A stretch of 64,000 bases of DNA from Rhodococcus maanshanensis NBRC 100610 (GCF_001894865.1 NZ_BCXA01000018.1:1-64000); one strand, 5' to 3'; positions 36,960 to 46,125 are shown, counted from the stretch's first letter. The notes: generated from the letters alone by a model not told the origin. Made by a program: numbers and translations.

Positions 36960-38593
36960 GCGCCACACACGAGGTCCTCAACCAGGTGCCACCGCTCGTC
37001 GACTACGACGCCGCCGACCAGCAGCCGATCCTGGAGGCGCTCCAGCGCGCCGGCGCCCACGACGCACTGGACGAACTGCACGAGGTCGGCCGGCTCGCGG
37101 GCGGCGCGACCGCCCAGCGCTGGGGCGACCTGGCCGAGGCCCACCCGCCGATCCTGCACACGCACGACCGCTACGGGCACCGGATCGACGAGGTCGAGTA
37201 CGACCCCGCCTACCACCAGCTGATGACCACCGCCGTCGAGATGGGGCTGCACGGTGCGCCATGGGCGGACCCGAATCCCAACGCACACCTGATCCGGGCC
37301 GCGAAGATGGCAGTCTGGGGCCAGGTCGACGCCGGACACGGCTGCCCGATCTCGATGACCTACGCGGTCGTGCCCGCCCTGCGCCACAATCCCGAGCTCG
37401 CGGCGCAGTACGAACCGCTGCTCACCGCGCGCGCCTACGACCCGGCGCCCGCGCCGCCGCTGACCAAGACCGGCCTGATCGCCGGCATGTCCATGACCGA
37501 GAAGCAGGGCGGCTCCGACGTCCGCGCCGGCACCACTCGGGCGGTCCCACAGTCGGACGGCAGCTACCTGCTGACCGGACACAAGTGGTTCACCTCCGCG
37601 CCGATGTCGGATCTGTTCCTGGTTCTCGCGCAGGCACCGGGCGGGTTGTCGTGCTTCTTGCTGCCGCGGATCCTGCCCGACGGCACCCGCAACCGGATGC
37701 ACCTGCAGCGGCTGAAGGACAAGCTCGGCAACCACTCGAACGCGAGCAGCGAGGTGGAGTACGACGAGGCCGTCGCCTGGCTGGTGGGAGAGGAGGGCCG
37801 CGGCGTGCCCACCATCATCGAGATGGTCAACATGACCCGGCTCGACTGCACGATCGGCACGGCCACCGGGATGCGCGTGGGCACGGCGCAGGCCGCGCAC
37901 CACGCCACCCATCGCAGCGCCTTCGGTGCCCATCTGGTCGACCAGCCGCTGATGCGCAATGTGCTCGCGGACCTGGCCGTCGAATCCGAGGCCTCCACCA
38001 CGGTCGCCATGTGGCTGGCCGCGCTCACCGACCGGGCGACCGCAGGCGACGAGCAGGCCGCCACCTTGCGGCGCATCGCTCTCGCGGTCAGCAAGTACTT
38101 CGTCTGCAAGCGCGGTCCGATCCATGCCGCGGAGGCACTGGAATGCCTGGGCGGCAACGGATACGTGGAGGACTCGCGGATGCCGCGGCTCTACCGTGAG
38201 GCACCGTTGCTCTCGGTGTGGGAGGGATCCGGCAACGTTGCCGCGCTCGACACCCTCCGGGCCATGGCGAAACAGCCCGAGACGTTGCAGGCGTTCTTCG
38301 ACGAGCTCGACACGAGCGCAGGGGCCGACGCCCGGCTCGACGCCGCCGTCGGCCGACTGAAGGGCGCCTTCGGCGACTTCGGCACTCTCCAGCACCGAGC
38401 CCGCCGGGTCGTCGGCGACATGGCGCTGGCGCTGCAGGGCTCGCTGCTGGTCCGGTTCGGCCACCCCGCCGTCGCCGATGCATTCTGCGCCAGCCGGCTC
38501 GCGGGCGACTGGGGCAGCGTGTTCGGCACCCTGCCCGACGGTGTCGACACGGCGGCGATCATCGCCCGCGCCACGCCGAAGGCCGGGTCGTGA
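36956..38593 (+). CDS. Acyl-CoA dehydrogenase, AidB-like
   Basis: A 545-residue acyl-CoA dehydrogenase, longer than usual and matching AidB (541 residues in E. coli). Marks of this group are GMSMTEKQGGSDVR, GHKWFTSAPMSDLFLVLAQ, ECLGGNGYVEDSRMPRLYREAP and SVWEGSGNV. AidB binds FAD and DNA and is linked to alkylation damage, though many actinobacterial members may act on acyl-CoA. The stop overlaps the next gene start (GTGA). The context of TetR plus crotonase favours lipid degradation here, but a damage role cannot be excluded. Confidence 0.9.
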   Translation: MSATHEVLNQVPPLVDYDAADQQPILEALQRAGAHDALDELHEVGRLAGGATAQRWGDLAEAHPPILHTHDRYGHRIDEVEYDPAYHQLMTTAVEMGLHGAPWADPNPNAHLIRAAKMAVWGQVDAGHGCPISMTYAVVPALRHNPELAAQYEPLLTARAYDPAPAPPLTKTGLIAGMSMTEKQGGSDVRAGTTRAVPQSDGSYLLTGHKWFTSAPMSDLFLVLAQAPGGLSCFLLPRILPDGTRNRMHLQRLKDKLGNHSNASSEVEYDEAVAWLVGEEGRGVPTIIEMVNMTRLDCTIGTATGMRVGTAQAAHHATHRSAFGAHLVDQPLMRNVLADLAVESEASTTVAMWLAALTDRATAGDEQAATLRRIALAVSKYFVCKRGPIHAAEALECLGGNGYVEDSRMPRLYREAPLLSVWEGSGNVAALDTLRAMAKQPETLQAFFDELDTSAGADARLDAAVGRLKGAFGDFGTLQHRARRVVGDMALALQGSLLVRFGHPAVADAFCASRLAGDWGSVFGTLPDGVDTAAIIARATPKAGS

Positions 38594-39609
38594 CCGACCA
38601 CGCCGGGACCCGCCCGGCGGCGTGGCGGGAGGGCTGGGACGAGGGCGACGACTCGCTGTTCGCCGGTCGTGAGATGGACACGGCCGCACAGCAGGTGGAG
38701 TACGAGACCCTCACCTACGAGGTGACCGGCCGGGTCGCACGGATCACCTTCGACCGGCCGGAGCACGGCAACGCGATCACCGCCGACACCCCTCTCGAAC
38801 TCGCCGCGGCCGTGGAACGCGCCGACCTCGACCCGCGCGTGCACGTCATGCTGGTCTCCGGGCGGGGCAAGGGCTTCTGCGGCGGCTACGACCTCGGCGT
38901 CTTCGCCGAACGGGGTGGCGGCCCCGCCGACGGTCCGGACCGCACCGTCGGCACGATGCTCGACCCGGTCGTGCAGGCCCGCAATCACAACCCCTTCGGA
39001 CAGTGGGACCCGATGGCCGACTACGCCATGATGAGCCGCTTCAACCGTGGTTTCGCGAGCCTGCTGCACGCGAACAAGCCGACCGTCGCGAAGATCCACG
39101 GATTCTGCGTGGCGGGCGGCACCGACATCGCGCTCTACTGCGACCAGATCATCGCCGCGGACGACACCAAGATCGGGTATCCGCCGACCCGGGTGTGGGG
39201 CGTCCCGGCCGCAGGCATGTGGGCGCACCGCCTCGGCGACCAGCGGGCCAAACGCCTACTGCTCACGGGAGATTGCATCAGCGGCCGCCAGGCGGCCGAC
39301 TGGGGGCTGGCGGTGGAATCGGCGCCGCCCGACGAGCTCGACGAGCGCACCGAGGACCTCGTCGGCCGGATCGCCGCGATGCCGATCAACCAGCTGATGA
39401 TGGTCAAGCTGGCACTCAACAGCACCCTGCTCGCACAGGGTGTCGCGAACTCGACGATGGTGAGCACCGTCTTCGACGGCGTGTCACGACACACCAGGGA
39501 GGGCTACGCCTTCCAATTGCGTTCCGCCACGGCCGGGTTCCGCGAGGCCGTGCGCGAGCGCGACGAGCCGTTCGGCGACCACAGGCGGGCGCAGTTCGAG
39601 CGCGAGTAG
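38590..39609 (+). CDS. Crotonase / enoyl-CoA hydratase family protein
   Basis: A 339-residue crotonase with a 40-residue N-terminal extension. Oxyanion-hole segments are FCGGYDLGVF and HGFCVAGGTDIALY, followed by a conserved GVWGVPAAGMWAHRLG-type loop. GTG at 38590 overlaps the dehydrogenase stop codon. The length exceeds simple enoyl-CoA hydratases (about 260), which matches a subset of actinobacterial crotonases of unknown substrate. It probably hydrates the enoyl-CoA made by the preceding dehydrogenase. Confidence 0.87.
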   Translation: MTDHAGTRPAAWREGWDEGDDSLFAGREMDTAAQQVEYETLTYEVTGRVARITFDRPEHGNAITADTPLELAAAVERADLDPRVHVMLVSGRGKGFCGGYDLGVFAERGGGPADGPDRTVGTMLDPVVQARNHNPFGQWDPMADYAMMSRFNRGFASLLHANKPTVAKIHGFCVAGGTDIALYCDQIIAADDTKIGYPPTRVWGVPAAGMWAHRLGDQRAKRLLLTGDCISGRQAADWGLAVESAPPDELDERTEDLVGRIAAMPINQLMMVKLALNSTLLAQGVANSTMVSTVFDGVSRHTREGYAFQLRSATAGFREAVRERDEPFGDHRRAQFERE

Positions 39610-39613
39610 TGCG

Positions 39614-40597
39614 CTAGCTCCGCGGCTTGAGGCGGGTGTTCGGCAGGATCGGTGCGGGGATGGTCTCGCGCCACTGCGTGGGGAACGGGCCGTACCGCCC
39701 AGCCGTCGCCGCTGCCTGATCCGACCGTTCGCGCTGCCAGTCCTCGCGGAACTGCACGACCTCGTCGTGGCTGCGGCCGATGAAGTTCCACCACATGACG
39801 ATCTCCTCGCCAAGCGGCTCACCACCGAGCAGCAGGATGCGCGTCTGCTCGTCGTCGGAGGCCCGCACCTCCATCCGGGTGGCACCCGGCGACAGATACA
39901 CCAGTTGACCCGGCTTCGCGCTCACCCCGCCGACCGTCGCGCCACCGGTGTCCACCAGCACGCCGTGCTCGAAACCGGGCTCGAGGTCGAGCTGCAGGGA
40001 CCGGCCCGGCGGCAAGGTCAGCTCGGCGCCGAGCAACGCGCTGAACGTCTTCACCGGGGACCGCTGCCCGAGGAGCGCGCCGAGGAACACCAGCACCCGC
40101 ACCCCGTCGTGATCGACCACAGGCGGCGCGTAGTGCTCGAAAGCGGGTGCGGTGAACCGATGTTCGTCCGGCAGCGCCACCCACAGCTGGACGCCGTGCA
40201 GCACGGACGTCTGCGGTGTCGAGAACTCGGAATGGGCGATCCCCGAGCCTGCAGTCATCAGGTTGATCTCGCCAGGCCGGACCAGCGCGTGGACTCCCGT
40301 GGTGTCGCGGTGCTCGATCTCGCCGGCGAACAACCAGGACACCGTCTGCAGTCCGGTGTGCGGGTGACCGGCGACCTTCATGCCGCCGCTCTTCGAGACA
40401 TCGTCGGGCCCGTAGTGATCGAGGAAGCACCAGGCACCGATGAACGACTGCGCGCGTTGCGGGAGCGAGCGCCGCACCGGCATCGCGCGCGGGCCGCCGA
40501 GGGGGACATCGCGGAAATCCAGGAGCCGCGGGCCACCGTCGCGACCCTCGTCGCCTGCGCAGACCAGCTCGTCGGGAGCGGGGTCGAGATTGCTCAT
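39614..40597 (-). CDS. Pirin family protein
   Basis: A 327-residue bicupin. Iron ligands appear as HPH (H78, H80) and AHSE (H122, E124), close to human pirin H56, H58, H101 and E103. Bacterial pirins include quercetinase-like dioxygenases and redox-linked regulators, so the function here is open. ATG at 40597 is preceded by GAGGAACG. The stop is four bases from the crotonase stop on the other strand. Confidence 0.88.
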   Translation of the reverse strand: MSNLDPAPDELVCAGDEGRDGGPRLLDFRDVPLGGPRAMPVRRSLPQRAQSFIGAWCFLDHYGPDDVSKSGGMKVAGHPHTGLQTVSWLFAGEIEHRDTTGVHALVRPGEINLMTAGSGIAHSEFSTPQTSVLHGVQLWVALPDEHRFTAPAFEHYAPPVVDHDGVRVLVFLGALLGQRSPVKTFSALLGAELTLPPGRSLQLDLEPGFEHGVLVDTGGATVGGVSAKPGQLVYLSPGATRMEVRASDDEQTRILLLGGEPLGEEIVMWWNFIGRSHDEVVQFREDWQRERSDQAAATAGRYGPFPTQWRETIPAPILPNTRLKPRS

Positions 40598-40680
40598 CGT
40601 TCCTCGATCCTGGGCGCTACGGCACCGTCGACGGACTCCGCCCGAACCACCGTCGGACCGCATCCAGGGTATCCCTGCGG

Positions 40681-40686
40681 CATAGT
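40681..40686 (+). promoter_or_regulatory. -10 box of the GNAT gene
   Basis: CATAGT ends six bases before ATG 40693, indicating leaderless translation. Confidence 0.55.
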
Positions 40687-40692
40687 GGGCCC

Positions 40693-41043
40693 ATGACAGA
40701 CGAACATGTCGCAGGCGAGCAGGCCCCCGCGGTCCTGGACTCCCCCGCGCTGCACCGCTACGAGGTCCGCCTCGGCACGGAGCTGGCCGGGTTCACCGAG
40801 TACCTGGACCGGGACACCCAACGGATCTTCTTCCACACCGAGATCGGGGAACAGTACGGCGGGCGCGGCCTGGCGAGCCTGCTGATCCACGATGCGCTCG
40901 CCGAGACCGTGCGCGACGGCAAGCGCATCGTCCCCATCTGCCCCTTCGTCGCCGGCTATCTCGAGAAGCACGACGACTTCGCGGCCGAGGTCGACCAGGT
41001 GACGCCCGAGGCACGGCAGGCCGTGCGGGACTCGCAGGCCTGA
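40693..41043 (+). CDS. GNAT-fold N-acetyltransferase (YjdJ/Gtn-type, short)
   Basis: A 116-residue single-domain GNAT protein. The family core FFHTEIGEQYGGRGLASLLI, with Q/R-x-x-G-x-G/A acetyl-CoA loop, and ICPFVAGYLEKHDDF near the C-terminus are typical of the small N-acetyltransferases of the yjdJ/Gtn3 type. It would transfer acetyl to a small molecule or protein; the substrate is unknown. Confidence 0.85.
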   Translation: MTDEHVAGEQAPAVLDSPALHRYEVRLGTELAGFTEYLDRDTQRIFFHTEIGEQYGGRGLASLLIHDALAETVRDGKRIVPICPFVAGYLEKHDDFAAEVDQVTPEARQAVRDSQA

Positions 41044-41073
41044 CGGAATTTCCTGGGCCGGCTTCGGGTTACC

Positions 41074-41099
41074 CATGTAGTTGATCTTTTGACTACATG
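41074..41099. promoter_or_regulatory. Inverted repeat, candidate operator of the LLM gene
   Basis: CATGTAGT-N10-ACTACATG has perfect eight-base arms and lies 15 bases upstream of the LLM start. It would suit a MarR or HxlR-type dimer. Confidence 0.6.
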
Positions 41100-41114
41100 A
41101 TGGAGGGTGGCTCG

Positions 41115-42125
41115 ATGGAACTCGGCTTGACGACGTTTGCGGAGGTCGGCACCGGCGGGCGGAACGGGGGCGTGTCGCCGCGAGAGCGGCTGAGCAACCT
41201 CATGGAAGAGGTCGCTCTCGCGGAGCAGGTCGGCCTCGACGTATACGGAGTGGGCGAGCACCACCGCGCGGACTTCGCAGCCTCCGCCCCAGCCGTCGTC
41301 CTGGCCGCCGCCGCGGCCAGGACCGAGTCCATCAAGCTGACCAGCGCGGTCACCGTGCTGAGTTCCGACGATCCCGTGCGCGTGTTCGAGGAGTTCGCCA
41401 CCCTCGACCTGCTCTCGGGTGGCCGCGCCGAGGTGATGGCAGGCCGCGGCTCGTTCACCGAATCGTTCCCGCTGTTCGGCTACGACCTCGCCGACTACGA
41501 CGAGCTGTTCGTCGAGAAGCTCGGTCTGCTGCTGGCCATCCGCGACTCCGAGACCGTGACCTGGTCGGGCAACCACCGGGCACCGCTGGACCGGCAGTCG
41601 ATCCACCCCCGGCCCGAGCGCCCGCTCCCGATCTGGGTCGGCGTCGGCGGCAACCCCGAATCCGTCGCCAGGGCAGGACTGTTGGGCCTGCCGATGGCGC
41701 TCGCGATCATCGGCGGTAGTCCCGCACGGTTCGCCCCGCTGGCCGATCTGCACCGTCGCGCCGTGACGGAGGGCGGCCACGAATCCCAGCCGATCGCGGT
41801 GCACGCACACGGGTACATCGCCGACACCGAGGAACAGGCCGCGGCCGAGTTCTACCCGAGCTATGCTGCCGCGATGACCGGGCTCGGCCGGGAACGCGGC
41901 TGGGCACCAATGACTCCCGAGAGCTTCGACGGCATGCGTGGCCCTGGCGGCTCGCTGATACTGGGCAACCCGGAACAGGTCGCGGAGAAGATCGTCGACA
42001 TGCGCGAGACCCTCGGGATCGAACGGTTCATGCTGCACCCCAGCGTCGGCCCGCTCCCCCACGACAAGGTCATGCGGACCATCGAACTGCTCGGCACCAA
42101 GGTCGCCCCACTGGTACGGCAGTAG
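41115..42125 (+). CDS. LLM class flavin-dependent oxidoreductase
   Basis: A 336-residue luciferase-like monooxygenase of the alkanal-monooxygenase-like group: GVGEHHRADFAASAPAVVLAAAAART near 45-70, TVLSSDDPVRVFEEFATLDLLSGGRAEVMAGRGSF, and a conserved LILGNPEQVAEKI close to the end. It probably uses FMNH2. ATG 41115 has GGAGGGTGG at its ribosome site; earlier ATGs at 41097 and 41100 overlap the operator. The inverted repeat in front points to substrate-induced control. Confidence 0.87.
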   Translation: MELGLTTFAEVGTGGRNGGVSPRERLSNLMEEVALAEQVGLDVYGVGEHHRADFAASAPAVVLAAAAARTESIKLTSAVTVLSSDDPVRVFEEFATLDLLSGGRAEVMAGRGSFTESFPLFGYDLADYDELFVEKLGLLLAIRDSETVTWSGNHRAPLDRQSIHPRPERPLPIWVGVGGNPESVARAGLLGLPMALAIIGGSPARFAPLADLHRRAVTEGGHESQPIAVHAHGYIADTEEQAAAEFYPSYAAAMTGLGRERGWAPMTPESFDGMRGPGGSLILGNPEQVAEKIVDMRETLGIERFMLHPSVGPLPHDKVMRTIELLGTKVAPLVRQ

Positions 42126-42130
42126 CCAAC

Positions 42131-42159
42131 TGTCCGGCGGGCCTCGAACCCGCCGGACA
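42131..42159 (+). terminator. Terminator after the LLM gene
   Basis: An 11-bp perfect stem TGTCCGGCGGG (42131-42141 with 42149-42159) begins six bases past the stop codon. Confidence 0.78.
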
Positions 42160-42295
42160 CCAACTGGTCACGCGTCCGACACCCAAATAGACTGTCCTGC
42201 CGTTACGATCCCTTTACTGGCCCCCGCGCGGTGCTGTGACGGGGGAACGCCGACGCAACGGGCCTCGGCGGGATCGACCGTCGGGAAGAGGCCAG

Positions 42296-44941
42296 ATGTC
42301 CGTGGTGAATTGGGATACACAGCAGGCGCGAAATCGGATCCCGAAGTATGCGCACCCGGTGATTCGCCGTCAGCGACTGCTGGATTCGCTCTCCGACGCG
42401 ATGTCCTCGCCGCCGGACTCCCCGAACACGATCGCCATGCTCATCGCGCCCGTCGGTGCGGGCAAGACGATGCTGCTCTCGGACTGGACCGCCGCCGTCT
42501 CCGCACAGCCGACCCCCCCGACGATCGCCTGGCTCACCATCGAGGAGCAGGACAACGACCTGGGCGCGGTCCGTTCCGCGGTTCGCGCGGCCCTGGAGAA
42601 CTCCTGCAGCCCAGCGGTCTCCGAGGCGGTTCGCCTGCTGCCGCCCACCGCCGAGGACCACTTCCCCGCCGCCCTCGCCCAGGCGCTCGAGGCCGTCGGC
42701 GAGCCGGTCTGGCTGATCGTCGACGACGCGCACCTGCTGCACGAACCGACGGCCCTCGAGTCGCTGGGGCAATACCTCCGCTGGGCACCGCCGTGCCTGC
42801 GCACCGTCCTGGCCGCACGCTTCGAACCGCCCCTCGCCCTTCATCGAATGCGACTCGAGGGCAGGGTGTACGACCTCTCCCATCGTGAACTGGCCTTCAC
42901 CGAGGACGAGGCGGCCATCCTGTTCGCGGAGCACGGGGTCCGCCTCGGCGACTGCGACCTGGCCAAGATCCGCAGCCGCACCGAGGGCTGGGCGGCCGGT
43001 CTGCGGCTCGCCGCGATCTCCCTCGCGCGCCACCCCGACCCGACCGCGATGATCACCGATTTCAGCGGGGACAGCAGGGTGGTCGCCGACTATCTCGTCA
43101 ACGAGGTGCTGGACGGTCTCACCGGGGACGAGCGAGAGTTCGTCGTCGAGACGTCGATCCCCGACGCCTTCACCGTCGAACTCGCCGAGGCACTCACCGG
43201 GAACCCGGGGAGCCGCGATGTCCTCGACACCCTCGAGCACTCCAATTTTCTCGTCGAGCGGGTGTCCGGCTCGCCGGGCTGGTACCGGTATCACCCGCTG
43301 TTGCGCGAGTATCTGCGCGCCGAGGTCGGCCGGCTGGGACGCCATGCGGTCGGGGACCTCGAGCGAGTCGCGGCCGGGTGGTTCGCCCGCAGCGGCGATC
43401 ACGTACCCGCGCTCGAACACGCGCTGCACGCAGGCGATGACGACGCACTGCTGGCGCTGCTGCAGGAGTGCGGCCTGCGGCTGGTGCTCGCGGGCAGCTG
43501 GGACGCCGTGATCAGCGTCCTCGACCGGGTGCCGCCTGCCGTGCGTACCGATCCGTCCACCCGACTGCTCAGGGTCGCCGCCGAGCTCGCCAGGGGCAAC
43601 ACCGCCGCGGCCTCCTCCACCCTCAGCGCGCTCGACCGGGCATCGGCGCAGGACCACGCGGAACTGCCCACCGATCTCGAGATTCTCGGGGACGGGCTCC
43701 GCGTGCAGGTCGCCGTTCAGACCGGCGGCATCGAAGACGCTCTCGAGGCGCTGCAATCGGACCCGGTCGGCGCGGCAGGTGACCCGGAGCTCGACTCCTT
43801 CGCACTGCTGCAGGAGGGCATCGCCGAGATGTATCTCGGCCGGCTCGAGCCCGCGGACGGGCACCTCGAAGACGCGCTGGCCACCGCCCGCGCCGCCGAA
43901 CTGCCCGCCGTCGTGCTGCAGGCCCTCGCCGCGCTGACCGCGCTGGCGGCCTATCGGTGCCGACTCGACGACATGGCCGCCAGAGCATCGGAGGCCGCGG
44001 ACCACGGCCGCGCCCACCACCTCACCGAGCACCGGCACTTCCATGTCGCCCAGCTGTTCGGGGCCCTCGGCCACTACCTGAGGGTCGAGGACGAGGCGAC
44101 GCAGCAATTGGCGAGCCAGTGCGTCCCGCACCTCGCGGACTGCGAGAACCCGGCGCTGGGGCGGGCCTCCGTGCTCTTGGGGGCCGTTCTCGAATTCGAG
44201 TCCACCGACGACCGGCACGCGGTGGCGAGGGTGATCCGCGACCACTGCGCACCTGCGCGAAATCAACCACTGCCGCCGGGCACCACCGCCCTCGTCGCGG
44301 CGTCCGCCCAACGGGCGTTCCTCCAGGTCGGGGAGCCCGTCTGGGCCGCCCAGATCGCGGAGCTGACCGCGGCGGAACTCGGGCACGGTGGCGAGGCCGC
44401 CGTGCTGCACGCCACGATGTCGCTGCACCACCGACGGCTGGACGCGGCGCGCCGCGAGCTCGCCCCGGTCCTCGGCGGTGAACTCGAATGCCTGTCGGAA
44501 GTCACCCTCATCCGCGCCTGGCTCATGGCGGCCACCATCGCGGACGCAAGGAACGAGTCGATCGCCGCGCGGTCCGCGCTGGTCGAGGCCATGACGATCG
44601 CGGAACCCGAGAGCATCCTGCGGCCGTTCTACGACGGCGGCGAGCCGCTGAGGGACCTGCTGGACCGGCACCGCGACCGTTTCGGGGTGTACGACAAGTT
44701 CGCCGAGCGCGCGCGGTCGGTGATCCCGCAGTCCGCACAGGGTGCGACCGACCTGCTCACCCCCCGTGAGATGGAACTCCTCGTCGAGCTGCCCTCATGG
44801 CACACCGCCGAACAGATCGCCGCGGACCTGTTCGTCTCCGTCAACACCGTCAAGACCCACCTGCGCGGCATCTACCGGAAGCTGGACGTGCGGACCAGGC
44901 GGGACGCCATCACCGAGGCCAGGGCGCGCGGGTTGCTGTGA
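42296..44941 (+). CDS. Large LuxR-type (MalT/LAL-like) ATP-binding regulator
   Basis: An 881-residue signal-transduction ATPase. Walker A APVGAGKT lies at 51-58, and Walker B WLIVDDAHLLHE near 140. Winged-helix and long TPR-like helical repeats follow, and the C-terminal 60 residues are a LuxR helix-turn-helix (LTPREMELLVELPSWHTAEQIA, then VNTVKTHLRGIYRKLDVRTR). Such LAL proteins activate transcription when an inducer releases ATPase-controlled multimerisation. The N-terminal ATG 42296 follows GGGAAGAGG. A TAGACT box at 42188 may be its promoter. Target genes are not evident. Confidence 0.9.
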   Translation: MSVVNWDTQQARNRIPKYAHPVIRRQRLLDSLSDAMSSPPDSPNTIAMLIAPVGAGKTMLLSDWTAAVSAQPTPPTIAWLTIEEQDNDLGAVRSAVRAALENSCSPAVSEAVRLLPPTAEDHFPAALAQALEAVGEPVWLIVDDAHLLHEPTALESLGQYLRWAPPCLRTVLAARFEPPLALHRMRLEGRVYDLSHRELAFTEDEAAILFAEHGVRLGDCDLAKIRSRTEGWAAGLRLAAISLARHPDPTAMITDFSGDSRVVADYLVNEVLDGLTGDEREFVVETSIPDAFTVELAEALTGNPGSRDVLDTLEHSNFLVERVSGSPGWYRYHPLLREYLRAEVGRLGRHAVGDLERVAAGWFARSGDHVPALEHALHAGDDDALLALLQECGLRLVLAGSWDAVISVLDRVPPAVRTDPSTRLLRVAAELARGNTAAASSTLSALDRASAQDHAELPTDLEILGDGLRVQVAVQTGGIEDALEALQSDPVGAAGDPELDSFALLQEGIAEMYLGRLEPADGHLEDALATARAAELPAVVLQALAALTALAAYRCRLDDMAARASEAADHGRAHHLTEHRHFHVAQLFGALGHYLRVEDEATQQLASQCVPHLADCENPALGRASVLLGAVLEFESTDDRHAVARVIRDHCAPARNQPLPPGTTALVAASAQRAFLQVGEPVWAAQIAELTAAELGHGGEAAVLHATMSLHHRRLDAARRELAPVLGGELECLSEVTLIRAWLMAATIADARNESIAARSALVEAMTIAEPESILRPFYDGGEPLRDLLDRHRDRFGVYDKFAERARSVIPQSAQGATDLLTPREMELLVELPSWHTAEQIAADLFVSVNTVKTHLRGIYRKLDVRTRRDAITEARARGLL

Positions 44942-44956
44942 CCGCGGCCGCGCATT

Positions 44957-44973
44957 TCACCACTCGCGGGTGA
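44957..44973. promoter_or_regulatory. TCACC-N5-CGGRTGA motif, site F
   Basis: Exact match (TCACCACTCGCGGGTGA) upstream of the 74-residue protein gene. A GACACT box at 44995 lies 21 bases downstream. Confidence 0.65.
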
Positions 44974-45060
44974 GGCGTGCGCCCCACATCGGCGGACACT
45001 GGGAAGTCGAAGGTCTACTGATCACGGATCAGCCCAGTCGACTCAGGAGGAGGCCCGTCG

Positions 45061-45285
45061 GTGGCACACCCCCAATCCGCCCGGGTCCGCTACGAGTTCC
45101 TCGTACGCGGTGATCTGTCCGAGCGCGTGCTGGCCGCATTTCCGGAGCTGAGCGTGTCGCCCACCCCGCACGCCTACACGACGCTGTACGGCCCGATCGA
45201 CGGCGACGTCCAGCTGCGCGGGATGCTCGCGCGTTTCGACACGATGGGTCTGACGGTCATCGAGATGCGACGCCTCCCCGACTGA
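45061..45285 (+). CDS. Small conserved protein (74 residues), unknown
   Basis: GTG at 45061 has a very strong AGGAGGAGG site. The product is a compact soluble protein with alternating strand-like segments (VRYEFLVRG ... TTLYGPIDGDVQLRGMLARF ... LTVIEMRRLP), probably one small alpha/beta domain. I recognise a conserved small actinobacterial protein but no named function. It carries the window's shared upstream motif, so it probably belongs to the same stress-type regulon. Confidence 0.8.
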   Translation: MAHPQSARVRYEFLVRGDLSERVLAAFPELSVSPTPHAYTTLYGPIDGDVQLRGMLARFDTMGLTVIEMRRLPD

Positions 45286-45299
45286 GTCAGGGAACGAAA

Positions 45300-45328
45300 A
45301 AGCCGCACCCCCGACGGGGGCGCGGCTT
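45300..45328 (-). terminator. Terminator of the pentapeptide gene
   Basis: A 13-base-arm hairpin (45300-45312 with 45316-45328, one mismatch) is followed on the minus strand by a run of T residues (A-tract at 45296-45301). It is a classical intrinsic terminator for the minus-strand gene. Confidence 0.85.
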
Positions 45329-45341
45329 CATCTGGGGAGAT

Positions 45342-46037
45342 CTACTCCGGGACGCCGGCACCCATACCGCTGATGTTCGTCGAGCCGGTCACCGCGGAAC
45401 CGATCAGCGGCTGCAGCGGGTCTTCCTTCGCTCCACCCTCGGTGCCAGTGCCGATGCCGCTGGTGTTGGCCGAACCGGTCACGCTAGAGCCGAACAGCGG
45501 CTGCCCGTTCGGCATCGAGCTGCTGCCCCCGCCGATCGGCGCGCCGTTCTCGTTGGCACCGGCGAGGTTCACCGAGAGCGCGTCCTTGAGCTTGGCGCCG
45601 AACACGTTGGCGCCGGACAGGTTCGCCCCAGCCATGTTCGCGCCGGCGAGGTTCGCATCGACGAGGTTCGCGCTGACCAGGTAGGCGTTGGTCAGGTTCG
45701 CGCCGCCCAGGTTCGCGTTCGCGAGGAGCGAGTTCCCGAGGTTCGCGCTGCTCAGGTTCGCGCCGGTCAGGTTCGCTCCGGACAGGTTCGCACCGAGCAG
45801 GTTCGCGCCCGACAGGTTCGCCCCGGCCAGGTTCACGCCCGTCAGGTTCGCCCCGGCCAGGTTCGCACCGAGGCAGTCGGTGGCGTGCTCGGGATTCGGG
45901 CTCGAGACGACAGTGCAGGTCCCGAGGACCGTGTCGGCGCTCGCGGTCGGCGCCACCGCCGCCAACCCCACCATCGCGATTCCGGTACTGAGGGCCGCGA
46001 TACCCAGCCCACGGACAGCATTGTTCAAAGCCGACAT
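45342..46037 (-). CDS. Exported pentapeptide-repeat protein with duplicated tail
   Basis: A 231-residue protein. The N-terminus is a signal peptide (GLGIAALSTGIAMVGLAAVA, with cleavage suggested after ASA), then two cysteines flank the start of about 18 A-N-L-x-G pentapeptides. The tail holds two copies of a 23-residue unit beginning QPLFGSSVTGSANTSGIG (about 179-201) and QPLIGSAVTGSTNISGMG (209-231). Most studied pentapeptide proteins (MfpA) are cytoplasmic DNA mimics, so export is unusual. ATG 46037 has GGGAAA at good spacing; GTG 46049 would add four residues. Confidence 0.85.
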   Translation of the reverse strand: MSALNNAVRGLGIAALSTGIAMVGLAAVAPTASADTVLGTCTVVSSPNPEHATDCLGANLAGANLTGVNLAGANLSGANLLGANLSGANLTGANLSSANLGNSLLANANLGGANLTNAYLVSANLVDANLAGANMAGANLSGANVFGAKLKDALSVNLAGANENGAPIGGGSSSMPNGQPLFGSSVTGSANTSGIGTGTEGGAKEDPLQPLIGSAVTGSTNISGMGAGVPE

Positions 46038-46125
46038 GAATTTTCCCACTTCCCGAACGACCCCAGCGGGTCGAAATCACAGCCCGACGCGGACACATTA
46101 AACGAACGGGGCCGCCCCGTCCTTC

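Noticed and set aside
42203-44671. An 822-codon open frame on the minus strand
   Set aside because: It is antisense to the LuxR regulator, has no recognisable domain, and arises from high GC in the third codon position of the real gene.
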